The notes below the pieces were generated by a model. The model saw nothing but the letters and a program-made list of their open reading frames with translations, was not told the DNA's origin and searched no databases. Shown in pieces: positions 1 to 10,524 of a stretch of DNA of 64,000 bases. Positions within the stretch are counted from its first letter, which is position 1. The number at the start of each line of letters is the position of its first letter. Position numbers and translations under genes: made by a program. The DNA is from Cyanoderma ruficeps (Eukaryota; Chordata; Aves; Passeriformes; Timaliidae). The DNA is taken from NCBI GenBank assembly GCA_008694505.1, contig VZDJ01000099.1, positions 1 through 64,000 of the forward strand, in the 5' to 3' direction.

Positions 1-1056
1 AGGTTGTGTAGTATGGTTTGTACCTCCAGCATGTTCAGACCAGGGTGAACTCTAAATGTAGCACAGGGTGCTTCAGAGGGGCTTTTGAGGCATGGCTTTC
101 ACTAACATCCCACTGTGTGTTCTGTGCACTCCTCATGGAAATAAGGTTGTGTAGTATGGTTTGTACCTCCAGCATGTTCAGAACAGGGTGAACTCTACAG
201 GTGGCACAGGATGCTTCAGAACGTGTTTTGAGGCATCACTTGCACTAAGTTCCCACTGGCACAGAAAACACAGTCGGAATTTACTGCAAGCAATGCCTGA
301 AAACCCCTCTCTGAAGCACTCTGAGCTCCATGTAGCATTGATCCTGTTCTGAGCATGGCAGAGGTATCAACCCTGCGACATAATATTCTCTCCTTCTGGA
401 GCGCACAGAAAACACACACGGATCCTAATGCAAGGAAAGACCATAAAATCCCCTTTGTGGCACCAATAGCTTTATTCCATGTTCACCCTGTTCCAGGCAT
501 GGGGGATGCGTGAGCGACAATATACAAGCTTCTCTGCTGCTGGGGAGCATAGAAAACACACAGGGATCCTGCTGAAAGAAAGCCCCAAAATCCCCCCTGA
601 AGCACCCAGAGCTGCATGTAGCATTCACCCTGTTCCAGGTATGGCAGATGCACGAGCGACATTATACGAGCTTCTCTGCTCCTGGAGAGCATAGAACACA
701 CACAGGGATCCTGCTGAAAGCAAAGACCCAGGACAGCTATCTGATACACCCAGAGCTGCATGCCGTGGTCACCCTGTTCCAGGCATGGCAGAGGCACGAG
801 GAACGCTACACGAGGTTCTCTGCTGGTGGAGATCATACAAATCACACAGGGACCCTGCTGCAAGCAAAGCCCCAAAACCCCCCTCTGAAGCCCCCAGAGC
901 TGCCTGCAGTGTTCCCACTCTTTCAGGTATGGCAGAGGCACTATCCACGCTCCACCAGCTTCTCTGTGCTTGGAGAGCACAGAAAGCATACATGGTTCCT
1001 GCTCCGAGCAAAGCCACAGAATCCCCTACCAAAGTCATAAGCAGTGCCTGCAGCCT
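1..1056. repeat. 143-bp tandem array (left part, open to the window edge)
   Basis: Units recur at 142-145 bp. Copies of the CACAGGGATCCTGCTG-like segment stand at about 272, 417, 561, 703, 847 and 990. The first two units are more diverged. The 143-bp period is not a multiple of three, and the open frames inside are chance products. The array continues beyond position 1. Confidence 0.85.
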
Positions 1057-2045
1057 TCTCTCTGCAAAAGATAGCCTGCAGCTGCTGACAGCTCTGCCTT
1101 GGAAAAGAAGCAACTGGGCAGCAGGGTCATGCTTCTGGATGCTGCAGACACAGGAAAACTCACAGTGCAGCTGAATCATATCCACGGCTGGGAGAGGCAC
1201 CAGCAGTGCTGCAGTAGCTTCACTGCTTCCTGGAAGCACAGAAAACACACAGGGCTTTTGCCCCAACCAAACCTACAGAAACTCCCACAGAGGCTACAAA
1301 CTCTCCATGCAGCATTCTCTCTACAAAAGAGAGGTTGGGGTTGCTGACAGCTCTGCCATGGAAAAGAAGCAACTAGGCATCAAGCCATTTTTTCTTGCTG
1401 TTGCAGGCACAGGAAAGCTCCAAGTGCAGCAGAATGTCTTCCAGGGCTGGGAAAGGCACCAGCGGTGCTCCACCAGCTTCTCTGTACTTGGAGAGCACAG
1501 AAAACACACAGAGCTCCGGCTCCAAGCAAAGCCACAGAACCCCCTACCAAGGCCACAAGCTCTGCCTGCAATCTTCTCTCTACAAAAGAGAGCTTGCAGT
1601 TGCTGACAGCTGTGTCATGGAAAAGAAGCAACTAGGCCGTAGGGGCTTGCTTCTTGCTTCTGCAGACACGGGAAAACTCCAAGTGCAGCAGCATGTCTTC
1701 CAGGGCTGGGAGAGGCATCAGCAGTGCCACACTAGCTTCTCTGCTTACTGGACTCACAGAAAACACACAGGGCTTTTGCCCCAACCAAACCCACAGAAAC
1801 CTCCACCGAGGCCACAAGCTGCGTGCAGTGTTCTCTCTGCAAAAGAAAGCTTGCAGTTGCTGACAGCTCTGTCATGGAAAAGAAGCAACTAGGCTGCAGG
1901 GGCTTGCTTCTTGCTTCTGCAGACATGGGAAAACTCCAAGTGCAGCAGAATGCCTGCCAGGGCTGGAAAATGCTTGAAACATTATGCTGTTGCTTTTTTG
2001 TTTGCTGGCTTCATAGAAAATCTCACAGGGCTTCTGTCCTGAGTG
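1057..2045. repeat. 259-bp tandem array derived from the 143-bp unit
   Basis: Units recur at 257-259 bp. The segment TCTCTRCAAAAGA begins near 1059, 1317, 1576 and 1833. Each unit is the 143-bp unit plus about 116 bp of extra sequence containing GGAAAAGAAGCAACTRGGC. It runs on without a break from the 143-bp array and decays after about 1980. Confidence 0.85.
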
Positions 2046-2094
2046 AACCTATAAATACAAATACAAAAACCAAATATTGACTACATTGTTTTCT

Positions 2095-2880
2095 CTGATG
2101 TTATCAGTTTTGAGGAGGGGTTTGCCACTCCAAGGGAAGCCAGACTTCTTGGTTTTGGTAGCTTTGATCTGTGAGATATCCAGCATCGTTTTTTTTATAA
2201 GAAGGAGAAGCCCAATCCCAGCCACATTAACCATGGACACGAATGGTGGCCCTATTCCAAGGGAAATGGAACTCACCACCCCTGGTTCCTAATGTCAGTT
2301 TGGAGGAGGCGCTTGGCACTCCAAGGGAAGTCAGAATCCTGAACTTAGGTAGCTGTCATCTGAGTGGAATCCTTTGTTGTTAGTAATTTTTGGATGCAGA
2401 ACTCCTCTCTTGGCCACACGCCCATGGATGTGAATGGTGACCCTTATTCATGAGAAACAGAACTCACCCCCCAGATTCCTGATTTCTGTTTGAAGGAGGT
2501 GTTTGGTACTCCAAGGGCAGCCAGAGTCCAAGGTTTTGCCAGCTTTGGTGTGCAAGAAATCCCATGCCATTTGTAATTTTAGGGGGCCAAAGCCCACTCC
2601 CAGCCCCAGGCTGCTGTATATAAATCCTGGCCCTTTTCCATGGGAAAAAGAGCTCACCTCCCCAGGTTTCTGATGTCAGTTTGTAGGAGGCATTTAGCAC
2701 TCCTAGGGCAGCCAGGGTTTCAGACTGTGGCAGCTAAGGACTGGGATTAATCCTGCAATGTTTTTAACTTTAGCAGGCACAAGACCATGCCCAGTCAAAG
2801 GCCCCTGTACATAAATTGTGGCACTTTCCATGGGAAATGAAACTCCTCCCCCCCAGGTTCCTGATATCAGTTTGGAGGAG
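2095..2880. repeat. 191-bp tandem array (four units and a partial fifth)
   Basis: The landmark TCAGTTTGGAGGAGG, or a variant of it, begins at 2104, 2295, 2484, 2676 and 2867, spacing 189-192 bp. Other landmarks recur with it: ACTCCAAGGG, CCATGGGAAA and a short C-run before the landmark. The fifth unit breaks off after the landmark and runs directly into ERV pol sequence. Confidence 0.85.
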
Positions 2881-3484
2881 GCAATAGGTAATCAAGTGGC
2901 AAATGAAAAAACTCAGAAAGCAACACTTATGCCAGAATTCTGGAAGATCCTCCCTTTGTTCGCAGTGACTCACTCACTGGCAGAGAAACTTGTCTTTTCC
3001 ACTAAAAGAGAGAGAGAATTAAAACTAGTGGTGCAAAAAAAAAGGGGGATAACTGGTTTTCAAGGTATGGCCAACAATTGATACCAGAAGCTTTGGCCCT
3101 ACAAGTAGTAGAAAAACTCCAGGAAGGAGTCATTTGGGTTCTTGAGGCCTTCCTCAAGATGTATGTGTCTGTGTCTCATATGAAATCTCCATCAACAGGA
3201 AACTCAACTAGCACAGCCCCTGCCTTTTGGACTTTGTTGTTCATAACACCCAATCAGGGTATTTAGTCCTTGTTAAGGAGTAAAAAGAAGCACCACTGGT
3301 GGTGAAGTGGCAAGGACCTTTCCAAGTATTGGCGACCACAGAAACAGCTGTAAAGACAGCCAAACACAGGTGGATACATTACACTCCGGTCAAGGTCTCT
3401 AAGGCCCCAGAGATTTGGACATCTCAGTTGGAAGAGAAAGACAGGAGGCCGTTACTGGGGTTCCCAATACCTCTGGGGGTCTAG
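2863..3484 (+). pseudogene. Degraded ERV pol (RNase H end to integrase C-terminus)
   Basis: The first part (2863-3075) reads like the end of RNase H and the linker to integrase. The last part (3299-3484) contains KWQGPFQVL and WIHYTPVK, hallmarks of the C-terminal domain of gammaretrovirus-like integrases. Between them the frame is broken by several stops and shifts, and the zinc-binding and catalytic regions are largely missing or unreadable. It cannot encode a working enzyme. Family assignment is from motif recognition only. Confidence 0.65.
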
Positions 3485-4229
3485 CCCTAGCAGAGAAACG
3501 GCTTAAATCAGTTACCGAGATGGCATGATCGGCTATGTCTTGAAAAAGCAAAAAGGTTTTAATAAAGAAAGAAAATAATACAAACACAAGGAGCAAAGCC
3601 AAGCACAGTATAGGGACAGGTCCCATACACTTGCTACAACACCCCAAAAATGCATGGAGCACCTTTGTTCTCGCTCTTATTTACTTAATGATTGAGGATG
3701 GTTCTACTGGCAAACTGCCAATAGAAAGAGGTACAGGCCTTGACAAACAGTATGCTTCCTTCTTGGCATTGAACCAATTACTGTTAGAAGGGCATGAAAG
3801 TTCTAGGTAAACTTCCTAAAATGTCTAGAGGTAAATTGAAACCCCTTTCCTTATATACGAATGCCCACTGCGGTGTGGGGGGTCCCTTCCTACAGGCAGT
3901 GGCTGACACTATGCAGGAGTGGACCAGTGCAGACTTGGTATTTTCTGAGCTTGAGAAGAGCTAGCTCTTCTCAAGAGAAACTTTTAAACAGTTTTTCTTT
4001 TTCCCAAAACAACCTTGTGTAAAAAATGTTCTTTTTCCCATAACAACAGGTGTTGTTTGTTACTTCTGTTACTTAGCCAGTGGGAGAGGTCTCATTTCTA
4101 TGGACCAATGGCATGTCTTCTTAGCGCAGCATGTTATAAAAGGGTTGAATAAATTGTAAATAAAGTGTTCTAATTTCTACTACCTTCTGACTGGAGTCAG
4201 GCATCTTTATTTCGTGTCCTATCGTGACA
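3485..4229 (+). mobile_element. LTR-like segment inside ERV remnant
   Basis: Promoter and polyadenylation elements stand in retroviral order: a CCAAT box near 4105, TATAAAA at 4135, AATAAA at 4148 and 4159, and a CA end at 4229 (ATCGTGACA). The 5' boundary and a target duplication could not be found, so part of this may be internal sequence. It separates the pol remnant from the env-like tail that follows. Confidence 0.45.
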
Positions 4230-4314
4230 GACCGGAGCAGCAGCCAGTGCACCAACATTGAGGGAAGCCCTGTGTGACTCCCCACAAACTGTCAGCTGAA
4301 ATAATACAGGCATC

Positions 4315-4440
4315 CCTCCTTTAGAATCGCCACTCACTGGGGGGCTACAACTTGCTATCATTGTTTTCTTTATCTTAAGTGGTTTCTATGCCTTCACACA
4401 CCACAGGTGGTACAGAAGACAAGGTGAAAATTAGACTAGG
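4315..4440 (+). pseudogene. ERV env-like C-terminal membrane segment
   Basis: A short frame carries a hydrophobic run (LQLAIIVFFILSGFYAF) followed by basic residues and a stop near 4434, as at the end of a retroviral transmembrane subunit. No upstream env is joined to it in frame. Remnant only. Confidence 0.4.
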
Positions 4441-4802
4441 TCATTAGAATACAGTATTAGAATATTTTCCTTACTAATTCTACTTTTATATTGTCAGCAA
4501 AGTTTAGGCCAGAAGTAGAAGAATCAGTTTGCAGCCTTAGGAGAAGTAGCAGAAGTTTCTAACCTTAACAATCGTTGGGTCCAGGGAGGGCCAGGAAGAT
4601 CTGAAGAGTGGCCGTGAATGGCTAGCACAGTTGAACCTAAATGGTGGGTCAACACCCTAAGTGAGGTCCATAATGGGATGGGATTTGGGGACAAAGAAGG
4701 AAGTCAATGGTGACTTCATTCTTCTGAAATAGGCACTTATTGCCTAAATAGACCAGGGGGGATACATGTGGGAAAAGCATTTGTGAATTGACCTTATCTT
4801 TG
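4441..4802. other. ERV-flanking sequence without recognised frame
   Basis: Lies between the env-like tail and the following LTR, probably the 3' untranslated part of the same ERV. No distinct polypurine tract is placed directly against the LTR. Confidence 0.3.
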
Positions 4803-5364
4803 TGTTATGTTTTAAGAGGGGTTTCTGAAATTGTTTGTTGCTGGTTGTATCTATTCTAAAAAAAGTATTGATTCAAAGGTTATAAGTTGTTGCGACACTG
4901 TATGGGTGTAAAATGCCATGTAGCTGTCAATAGAAGGAAAGGGGGGAAAGACGTAGTTCATACAGGTTACATCATCCTGAGCTGTGATTGGTGGACGCGA
5001 TTGACCTGTCACTCGACGCCTTCAGGAAATGATTGATCAGGAATGACCCTCGATAAACACCAATCACAACCCTGAAAACGAGCCAGTCAGGGAGAGGATC
5101 CAAAGCACCCCAATCAGGACAGAGCAAAAAAGGATAAAAGAGACTCTAAGACTGGGGGGGGNGGGGGGGGGGGGGTAGCGTCCTTCTTCAGAACTTTGGG
5201 GGTCTGAAGGAGCACCCAGTGTGGCATCACACTGTCTCTTGTTTTCTGGCTTGCTGAGAGGAACCTGTGCCTATCCTAGGTTCCTGCTCCCAGTGGTTGT
5301 TTAAAGTTAAATAAACAAGTGCGCTTTTTATCGTTACATCCAAGTCCCGGACGCATTTATAACA
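4803..5364 (+). mobile_element. ERV LTR (probable), ending ATTTATAACA
   Basis: It ends ATTTATAACA, the same terminus as the LTRs at 12340 and 16037. It contains CCAATC boxes near 5060 and 5109, a GATAAAAG TATA-like box at 5133 and AATAAA at 5310. The start TGTTATG at 4803 is inferred from the inverted-repeat partner and gives 562 bp, similar to its relatives. Flanks TTTG and TTTA agree at only three of four bases. A poly-G run with one N (5162) follows the TATA box. Confidence 0.55.
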
Positions 5365-7206
5365 TTTAGGTTGAAACACCTGGGTTTGGACTCACAATTA
5401 CCCTCCTTACAATTATTCCAAATATCAAGGCAAATGCAATCAAATGCCTGTTAAGCTCACTAGGGTAGTTGTTCCTACCATAATTAAAGAAAATATTTTG
5501 AAGACTGTAAAGCAGTGAAGAGGGACAAGGGTTTTTTTGACCACCTGTTTTTAAGCTGTCCCCGAGAAAATTCAAGTAAAACACATGTTGTTTGTGATTA
5601 TCAGTGGAAATGGCAACACCAGAATGGAACCTTGTGTTAGTTTAGGAGATGGTGAAATGCAATTGGTGATTTCTTTTGAACTGACAACCAGAATAGCCAA
5701 TTGCATGCAGAGATGCACCTCTGGGACACATACAGCCTTAAAAGTTAGAAGGAAGTCTGGGATCCCTCCCTCTTGCTTCCGCCTTCACAGGAGGTAAGGC
5801 AGCCTTGGCTCGGTCCCTTGGAGGGGCCTGGGAAGGCTCCGGCCTGCCCCAGGCCCCGGGCCTTCACGGAAGGCCTGCCTGGCCAGGTGACTCCCAGCCG
5901 GAAGAGGGGATGATGTGCCCCCATCCCGACCCTGATCGGTTTTTAGCAGCTGGAAAACACCCTGCTGCTTCCCTGATCGGTTTTTAGCAGCTGGAAAACA
6001 CCCTGCCGCTTCCCTGTGCGGGGAGCTGGCCTGAGGCCTGGCCATGGGCCTGGGCCCTTTCCCCAGCAGGGTGAGGGGAGCCTGCAGCCTGCAGCCGCTT
6101 CAGGATGGGCCCACCCTGAATGAGACCGAGGGGTGGGGGGCAAGGAGCCCTTTCATCAGCTGGGCTGCTTTGAGACCTGCCGGAGGGTTTTTTTTCCATT
6201 CCATGGGGGGTTTTTTTTCTATGCTGCTGCCTGGCCGAGATCACTTGACCACGGCAAGTCTGGGCAAGTTTTAACTCTTTCCTGCTAGGAGAGGGGACTT
6301 CCAAAGCACTGGCTCTTTCCAGAATGAGAACAGACAAATGGATGGAGCATAGAGAAAATTTGGCATAACAGTCAGCTGGAGAGAGTGAGAAAAGGATTAA
6401 TTAGAGGAAGGATGAAGGAGTTGCCTGTTGGCTGGACTTTCTTGTTTGAGCTATGGAAATGAACTCTACTAGTAGATTGTCTTTTAAATCATGGAAAAAT
6501 ATGCATTTGGGGAGATGATTGGTGGATTTTTGAGCAAAGGTGTTTCTGATGGACTGTATGATTCCATGAGATGTCTGAACAGAGAGAAAGAGATGAGACG
6601 CTCCCGCACCAGTGAAAAAAAAGTGAGAAGACATCTCTGTTCTTTGAGAAATCCTTTGCCTTGAAGCTGCTTATCTTTAAAAGGTGACACCCCAAATGCC
6701 TGAACTCCACAACCCATAAGCAGCTTGAGAAACTGCTAATGGGAAGAGACCACATGGAAGGTTTTCCCCAGGTGGCTGTTTCTGTGAGAGTTCCGACCCA
6801 CAAGAGAACTTTTTTTTTGGTTGTCAGTGGGAGAATTCCATAGAGAACAAGTGACTCCTCTCCTGAAGAATACATGAAAGACAATATTTAAATGGTGAAA
6901 CTGACTGAATGTCACAGGTTTTGTCTCTGTGTTGTTTGTAGAGAAGTGAACACTTGTGGGAGGGGAGAGGAGAGGAGTTTTGGAGGTTTCATTTTTTTTT
7001 CTTTTTTTTCTCTTCTCTTTGTTTTCTATCTGTGTGTTAATAAATTACATGTTTACTTTTAAATTGAGCCTGTTTTGCCTCCTTCTCCCAAAATCCTAAT
7101 TTCCCAGTTGGCAAATAATTTGGTAAACATAAAAACCACCACAAACTTGACCTTTTTTTACTGAGTTCTGCTCTAAATCCAACTAAACAACTTGCAGATG
7201 TAAATG
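5365..7206. other. Repeat-derived region without recognised gene
   Basis: GC-rich at 5777-6270, then purine-rich. It contains a 41-bp tandem duplication (5932-6013) and, at the right end, a pyrimidine run followed by AATAAA at 7039, which looks like the 3' part of another retroelement or LTR. Boundaries could not be found. Confidence 0.35.
5932..6013. repeat. 41-bp tandem duplication
   Basis: Two copies begin CTGATCGGTTTTTAGCAGCT at 5932 and 5973 and differ at about one base, so the duplication is recent compared with its surroundings. Confidence 0.85.
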
Positions 7207-7850
7207 TAGATGGCAACCCCATGTGGGAGCTTGGAAATGCAATTATTGTGACCCTTATGGTGGGGCAACTGTGGTTGGAGGACCATTAGGGCCAGGAAAC
7301 AAGTGTATTGTGACCCACCAACTGATGGCAAAGGGTAGGATGGCCCCTTTGCTAATGGAACGTGGGCTTTGAAAGGACATTACTGGATTTATGGTCAACA
7401 TGCTTATTGCAGGTTACCACCAAACTGCTCAGGGATATGTTATATGGAGCATTAGACCCTTGTTCTTTTTCCTACCACAAGCTCAAGGAAATCACTTAGG
7501 AATCAAAATCTGTGATGATTTAATTAGAGAAAAGCAATCAATTGATGCAGCACTGGCTGGAGGGAGCACCCCAAAATGGGGAAAAGATGAATGGTCACCA
7601 GAAAAAATTATACCTCACGATGGACTAGCCACTTGGAATCTTTATGAATTAATATCAGGTGCCAGAGAACCCATTTATAATTTGAATGAGACTACAAGCT
7701 GTCTTTGAAATAATAACCAATGAGTCAGCTACAGCTCTTGACCTTCTGACCAACCAATCTACTCAAAGAAGGACTGCAATATTTCAACATTGGATGATAG
7801 TGAATTATCTATTAGCAGAAGGATTTGTGGAAATTAAATTATTCTGACTG
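7207..7850 (+). pseudogene. Degraded ERV env (surface/transmembrane junction region)
   Basis: Frame pieces around 7225-7370 (CNYCDPYGG) and 7480-7845 (ending in a heptad-like stretch with ITNES) resemble gammaretrovirus-like envelope of avian ERVs. The reading frame shifts at least twice (near 7370 and 7700) and stops at about 7846, before a complete transmembrane subunit. The piece then runs directly into a minisatellite. No functional envelope can be made from it. Confidence 0.55.
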
Positions 7851-7857
7851 CTTGGGG

Positions 7858-9319
7858 TGCCCTTGTGCCTGTTACATCAGAAGGAGGAGGGCTGGCTGTG
7901 ATGTGCACTAGCACCTGAGATACCATAAAGAATGGGGAAGTGATGTGATCTGGTGCCTTTGACATCATAAGAAGGGCTGGATGTGATGTGTTATGGTGCC
8001 TGTGGCATCACAAGGAGCAGGATCAGTTTTTTGTGCACTAGTGCCTGTGATATCACAAGAAGCAGAGCTGTGGTGCATGTGCCATCACAGGGAGCATTAA
8101 CTGAATGTGATGTATTCTGGTTCTTGTGATATCACAAGGAGCACGGTTGGGATGTGCTCTGGTGCCTGTGACATCTAAAGAAGCTGGGCTGTGATGTGTT
8201 CTTGATCCTGTGACATCACAAGGAGTGGGGCTGTTATGTACTCTGGTGTCTGTGACATCACAATGACAAGGGTTATCAGGTACTCTGGTGCCTTTGACAT
8301 CACAAGGAGCATAGTTTTCAGGTACTCTGGTGCCTGTGACATCCCAAGGAGCAGGGCTGGTTGTGATGTGCAGATGTACCTGTGACATGGCAAGGGGCAT
8401 GGCTGGCTGTGACATGCTCTTATACCTGTGATCTCACAAGGAACGGGGCTTGTGATGTGCTCCGGTGACTGTGACGTCAGAAGGAGCAGGGCTGTGATGT
8501 GCTCTGGTGCCTGCAGCATCACAAGGAGTGGCACTGGCTGTGATGTGCTCTTGTACCTCTGATATCACATGGAGTAGAGTTATCATGTTTCCTTGTGCCG
8601 ATGAGATCACAAGGAGAAGGGTCGTGATGTGCTTTTGATCCTGTGACATTAAAATGAACAGGGCTGTGATGTACTCTGGTGCCTGTGAGATCACAAGGAG
8701 CAGAGCTCTGATGTGCTCTCATGCCTGTGACATCATAAGGAGCTGGATTGGCTGTGATGTGCCCTGGTGGCTGTGAAATCACAAGGTGCACAGGTGGTTG
8801 TCATGTGCTCTGGTGTCTCTGACATCACTTGGCACAGGTAAGGTTCTGATGTGCTCTTGTTCCAGTGACATAACAAGGAACAGGATCAGCTGTTTTCTTC
8901 ACTGCTGCCTATGTCATCACCAGGAGCAGGGCTAGTTGTCATGTTCTCTGGTGCAGGGTTTGTGATGTGCAGAAGGAGCAGGGTTTGTGATGTGCTCTGA
9001 TGCCTGTGACATCAGAAGAAGTGGGATTGGCTATGAAGTGTTCTGGTGGCTGTGAAATCACAAGGTGCAGATGTGGTTGTGGTGTGCTCTGGTGCCTGTG
9101 ACATCCCAAGGAGCACTGCACTGATGTGCTCTGGGGCTTGCGGCATCAGGAGTGGGGCTGGCTCTGAAGTTCCCTTGGGCCTGTGATAACACAAGGAGAG
9201 AGCCATGATGTGCTCTTGTAATTGTGACATCACAAGGGACGGGGCTGTGATGTACTCTTGTGCCTGTGACATCCCATTGATCACAGTTGTCAGATTCCCT
9301 GGTGCCTGTGATACCACAA
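7858..9319. repeat. 42-45-bp minisatellite, left block
   Basis: The unit is about TGTGACATCACAAGGAGCAGGGCTGTGATGTGCTCTGGTGCC with variants. Landmarks near 8435, 8478, 8520 and 8566 show 42-47 bp spacing. By length this block holds about 34 units. Because many units are exactly 42 bp, some frames read 14-residue repeats (such as MSQAPEHITALLLV); these have no feature of a real protein. Confidence 0.85.
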
Positions 9320-9898
9320 TGTAATGAATACACTGGCCAGTCACCGTTGAACTGGGTTAACTGGTTTAATAAACAGCTAATAACAAAAAAATCTGGGGAG
9401 CTAGGAGAGGGGAGTGACGCTTCGCCTCCTCGCTGAGGCAGAGGTCCAGCAGGTACAACAGTCAGCTGGACAGGGGATCCAGGTTCACCTGAGCACCTCC
9501 TTTTATTTTGCCATCTGTCCTTTCCATTGGTTCCCCCTTGGAGGTTACTGTCCATTGGCCAATTTTTCCCGCTTCCAGGCTCTGGATTGGCTCGTGTTCA
9601 AGGTCCACCTCCTGCCTCATGGGGCATGGTGTGATTCATTGTTACCATGGCCTGGACTCAGGAGATGATTGGCCACCAAATCTGTCCATTAGGAGGAATC
9701 CCCATGGTCCCCCTTTCCTTCTGTTCCTCCCCTTTCCAGTGTGCAGCACCGCCCATCAGAAGCCCATATACCTTGCTCCGCCCCCTCCCCAGGGAGCACA
9801 ACTGAAATAAGAAAACCCCAACCCAACCCGTACACCTAAAACAAGAGCACCTGAACCCAAACTGTACATCCAAAACCGCAAAGATAAATTCATTTACA
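9320..9898 (-). mobile_element. Solo ERV LTR (579 bp), inserted in the minisatellite
   Basis: Termini TGTAATGAAT and ATTCATTTACA form an imperfect inverted repeat. The LTR is flanked by a perfect 4-bp target duplication, ACAA at 9316-9319 and 9899-9902. On the minus strand it carries CCAAT boxes near 9668, 9593, 9572 and 9532, then an ATAAAAGG TATA-like box near 9500, then ATTAAA near 9367, which is LTR order. The minisatellite resumes exactly after the duplication. A 4-bp duplication fits gammaretrovirus-like ERVs. Confidence 0.9.
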
Positions 9899-10524
9899 AC
9901 AAGGAGCAGCACCATGAAGTGCTCTGGTGCCTGTGACAATGAGAAGGGCTGTGATGTACTCTGGTCCCAGTGGCATTACAAGAAGCAGCGCCTTGATGTG
10001 CTCTGATGCCTGTGACATCACAAGGAGCAGGGCAGTGATGTGCTCTTGGTATTTTGCAATTACAAGGAGCAAAATTGCCACATTCTCTAGTGCCAGTGAC
10101 ATCAGGAGGCGCAAGGCAATGATGTACTCTGGTGCCTGTGACATAAGAAGAAGGGCTGTGATGTGTTCTCGCTCCTGTGATAATACAAGGAGCAGAGCTA
10201 TCTGATGTTCTCTGGTGCCTGCAACATCCTAAGAAGAGGGCTTGTGAGGTGCTCTCATGCCTGTGACATCATAAAGGAGCAGGATTGGCTATGATGTGTT
10301 CTGGTGGCTGTAAAATCACAAGGTGCAGTGCTGGTTGTCATGTGCTCTGGTGCCTGTGACATCAAAACAAGCACCATAGTGATGTGCTCTGGGGCTTGTG
10401 GCATCACAAGGAGTGGGGCTGCCTCAGACGTGCTTTTCGGGCTGTGACATTACAGGGAGTGGGGCTGGCTGTGATATGCTCTTGTACCTGCAACATCACA
10501 AGGAGCAGGGGTCTGATGTGCAAT
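9899..10524. repeat. 42-45-bp minisatellite, right block
   Basis: Same unit family as the block at 7858-9319, about 14 units by length. It fades at about 10524 into unique sequence. Confidence 0.85.

Noticed and set aside
479..1892. Several 100-165 codon frames at the left edge
   Set aside because: They lie in a tandem array whose periods (143 and about 259 bp) are mostly not multiples of three. The frames change phase from unit to unit.
7858..10524. CRISPR-like array
   Set aside because: Units are contiguous and variable with no unique spacers, in a vertebrate genome. It is a minisatellite.
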